NCBI GenBank assembly: GCA_020049615.1
Contig: JAIFKN010000226.1
Location: 1-9,036, forward strand
DNA: 9,036 nucleotides
Origin: a bacterium
GTDB taxonomy: Bacteria > Planctomycetota > UBA11346
Direction: 5' to 3'
Shown one piece after another: positions 8,903 to 9,036 of this stretch. How positions within the stretch are numbered: position 1 is the first letter of the stretch; every line of letters starts with the position of its first letter. A program made the translations under genes and the position numbers. The notes under the pieces were generated by a model. The model worked only from the letters and a program-made list of their open reading frames with translations, was not told where the DNA came from and ran no database searches.

Positions 8903-9036
8903 TGTGCGGGGCTGCGCCCTGGAACCCAGGCGCCACTGCTTGGGGGTTCCACCCCCACGGCCCTGGCGGGCCTGCCCCCGCGGCCGACTTCGCGGTTCGT
9001 TTCCTGCGGAAACGCGGGCGGATGGGCTGCGCCCAT
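8903..9036. repeat. Modular GC-rich hairpin repeat, copy 2, cut by window edge
   Basis: Upstream of trpB. Module E' is GGGC/GCCC followed by TGGAACCC (8909-8926). A' is TGGGGGT/ACCCCCA (8941-8957). B' is CGTTTCC/GGAAACG (8998-9014). C' is GGGCGGATGGGC with GCCCAT (9016-9036), where the window ends. The A'-B'-C' order, same-strand orientation and spacing match copy 1 (55 and 57 bp from A to B). The text after A is alignable (ATGGCCCT and ACGGCCCT, then GCCT-x-CCCC). The reading frame through it is repeat-derived and not a gene. The trpB promoter must lie here or overlap it, but none was recognised. Confidence 0.7.

Noticed and set aside
8845..9036. Minus-strand frame at the right edge as a gene fragment
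   Set aside because: It reads through hairpin modules of the dispersed repeat and ends on the trpB start codon; no protein features.

Overview
This window is bacterial, very G+C-rich and almost fully coding. The best-supported guess is a planctomycete or a close PVC-group relative. Three things point there: a Hanks-type Ser/Thr kinase with a DWG instead of a DFG magnesium motif, a CdsA whose C-terminal signature reads GFGGYLDLLD in place of the usual HGG-x-DR-x-D form, and short modular GC-rich hairpin repeats between genes. The taxonomic call is inference.

Layout. Positions 1-362 (minus) hold the start of an HU-type nucleoid protein that runs off the left edge. Positions 363-585 are a divergent control region with a DnaA-box match and a small inverted repeat. 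CdsA (CDP-diacylglycerol synthase) lies on the plus strand at 586-1485. It converges with, and overlaps by 47 bp, the end of a minus-strand series: a large Ser/Thr kinase (7196-4218), a BASS-family transporter (4122-3169) and a degenerate DUF255/YyaL-type thioredoxin-glycosidase-like protein (3172-1439). The last two share an ATGA stop/start overlap. A 278-bp spacer (7197-7474) holds a hairpin-rich repeat. An orphan TrpB2-type tryptophan synthase beta chain follows on the minus strand (8848-7475). Positions 8849-9036 carry a second copy of the same repeat family, cut by the right edge.

How the genes work together. CdsA, HU and TrpB2 are housekeeping functions with no evident link to each other. 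Kinase, transporter and DUF255 protein are co-directional and probably at least partly co-transcribed. No classical defence, CRISPR, toxin-antitoxin or prophage system is visible.

Most notable points. (1) The kinase catalytic core (HRD, DWG and APE-type motifs) is out of frame with both ends of its gene, between two compensating frame breaks near 6820 and 6300. The second break has the exact form expected from a 16-nt collapse between 11-bp direct repeats. (2) The kinase carries a Ser/Arg-rich insert of about 115 residues in its activation segment. (3) The DUF255 protein has lost both cysteines of the family's CxxC. (4) A modular repeat flanks trpB on both sides. (5) A perfect 14-bp inverted repeat supplies the stop codon of the kinase.
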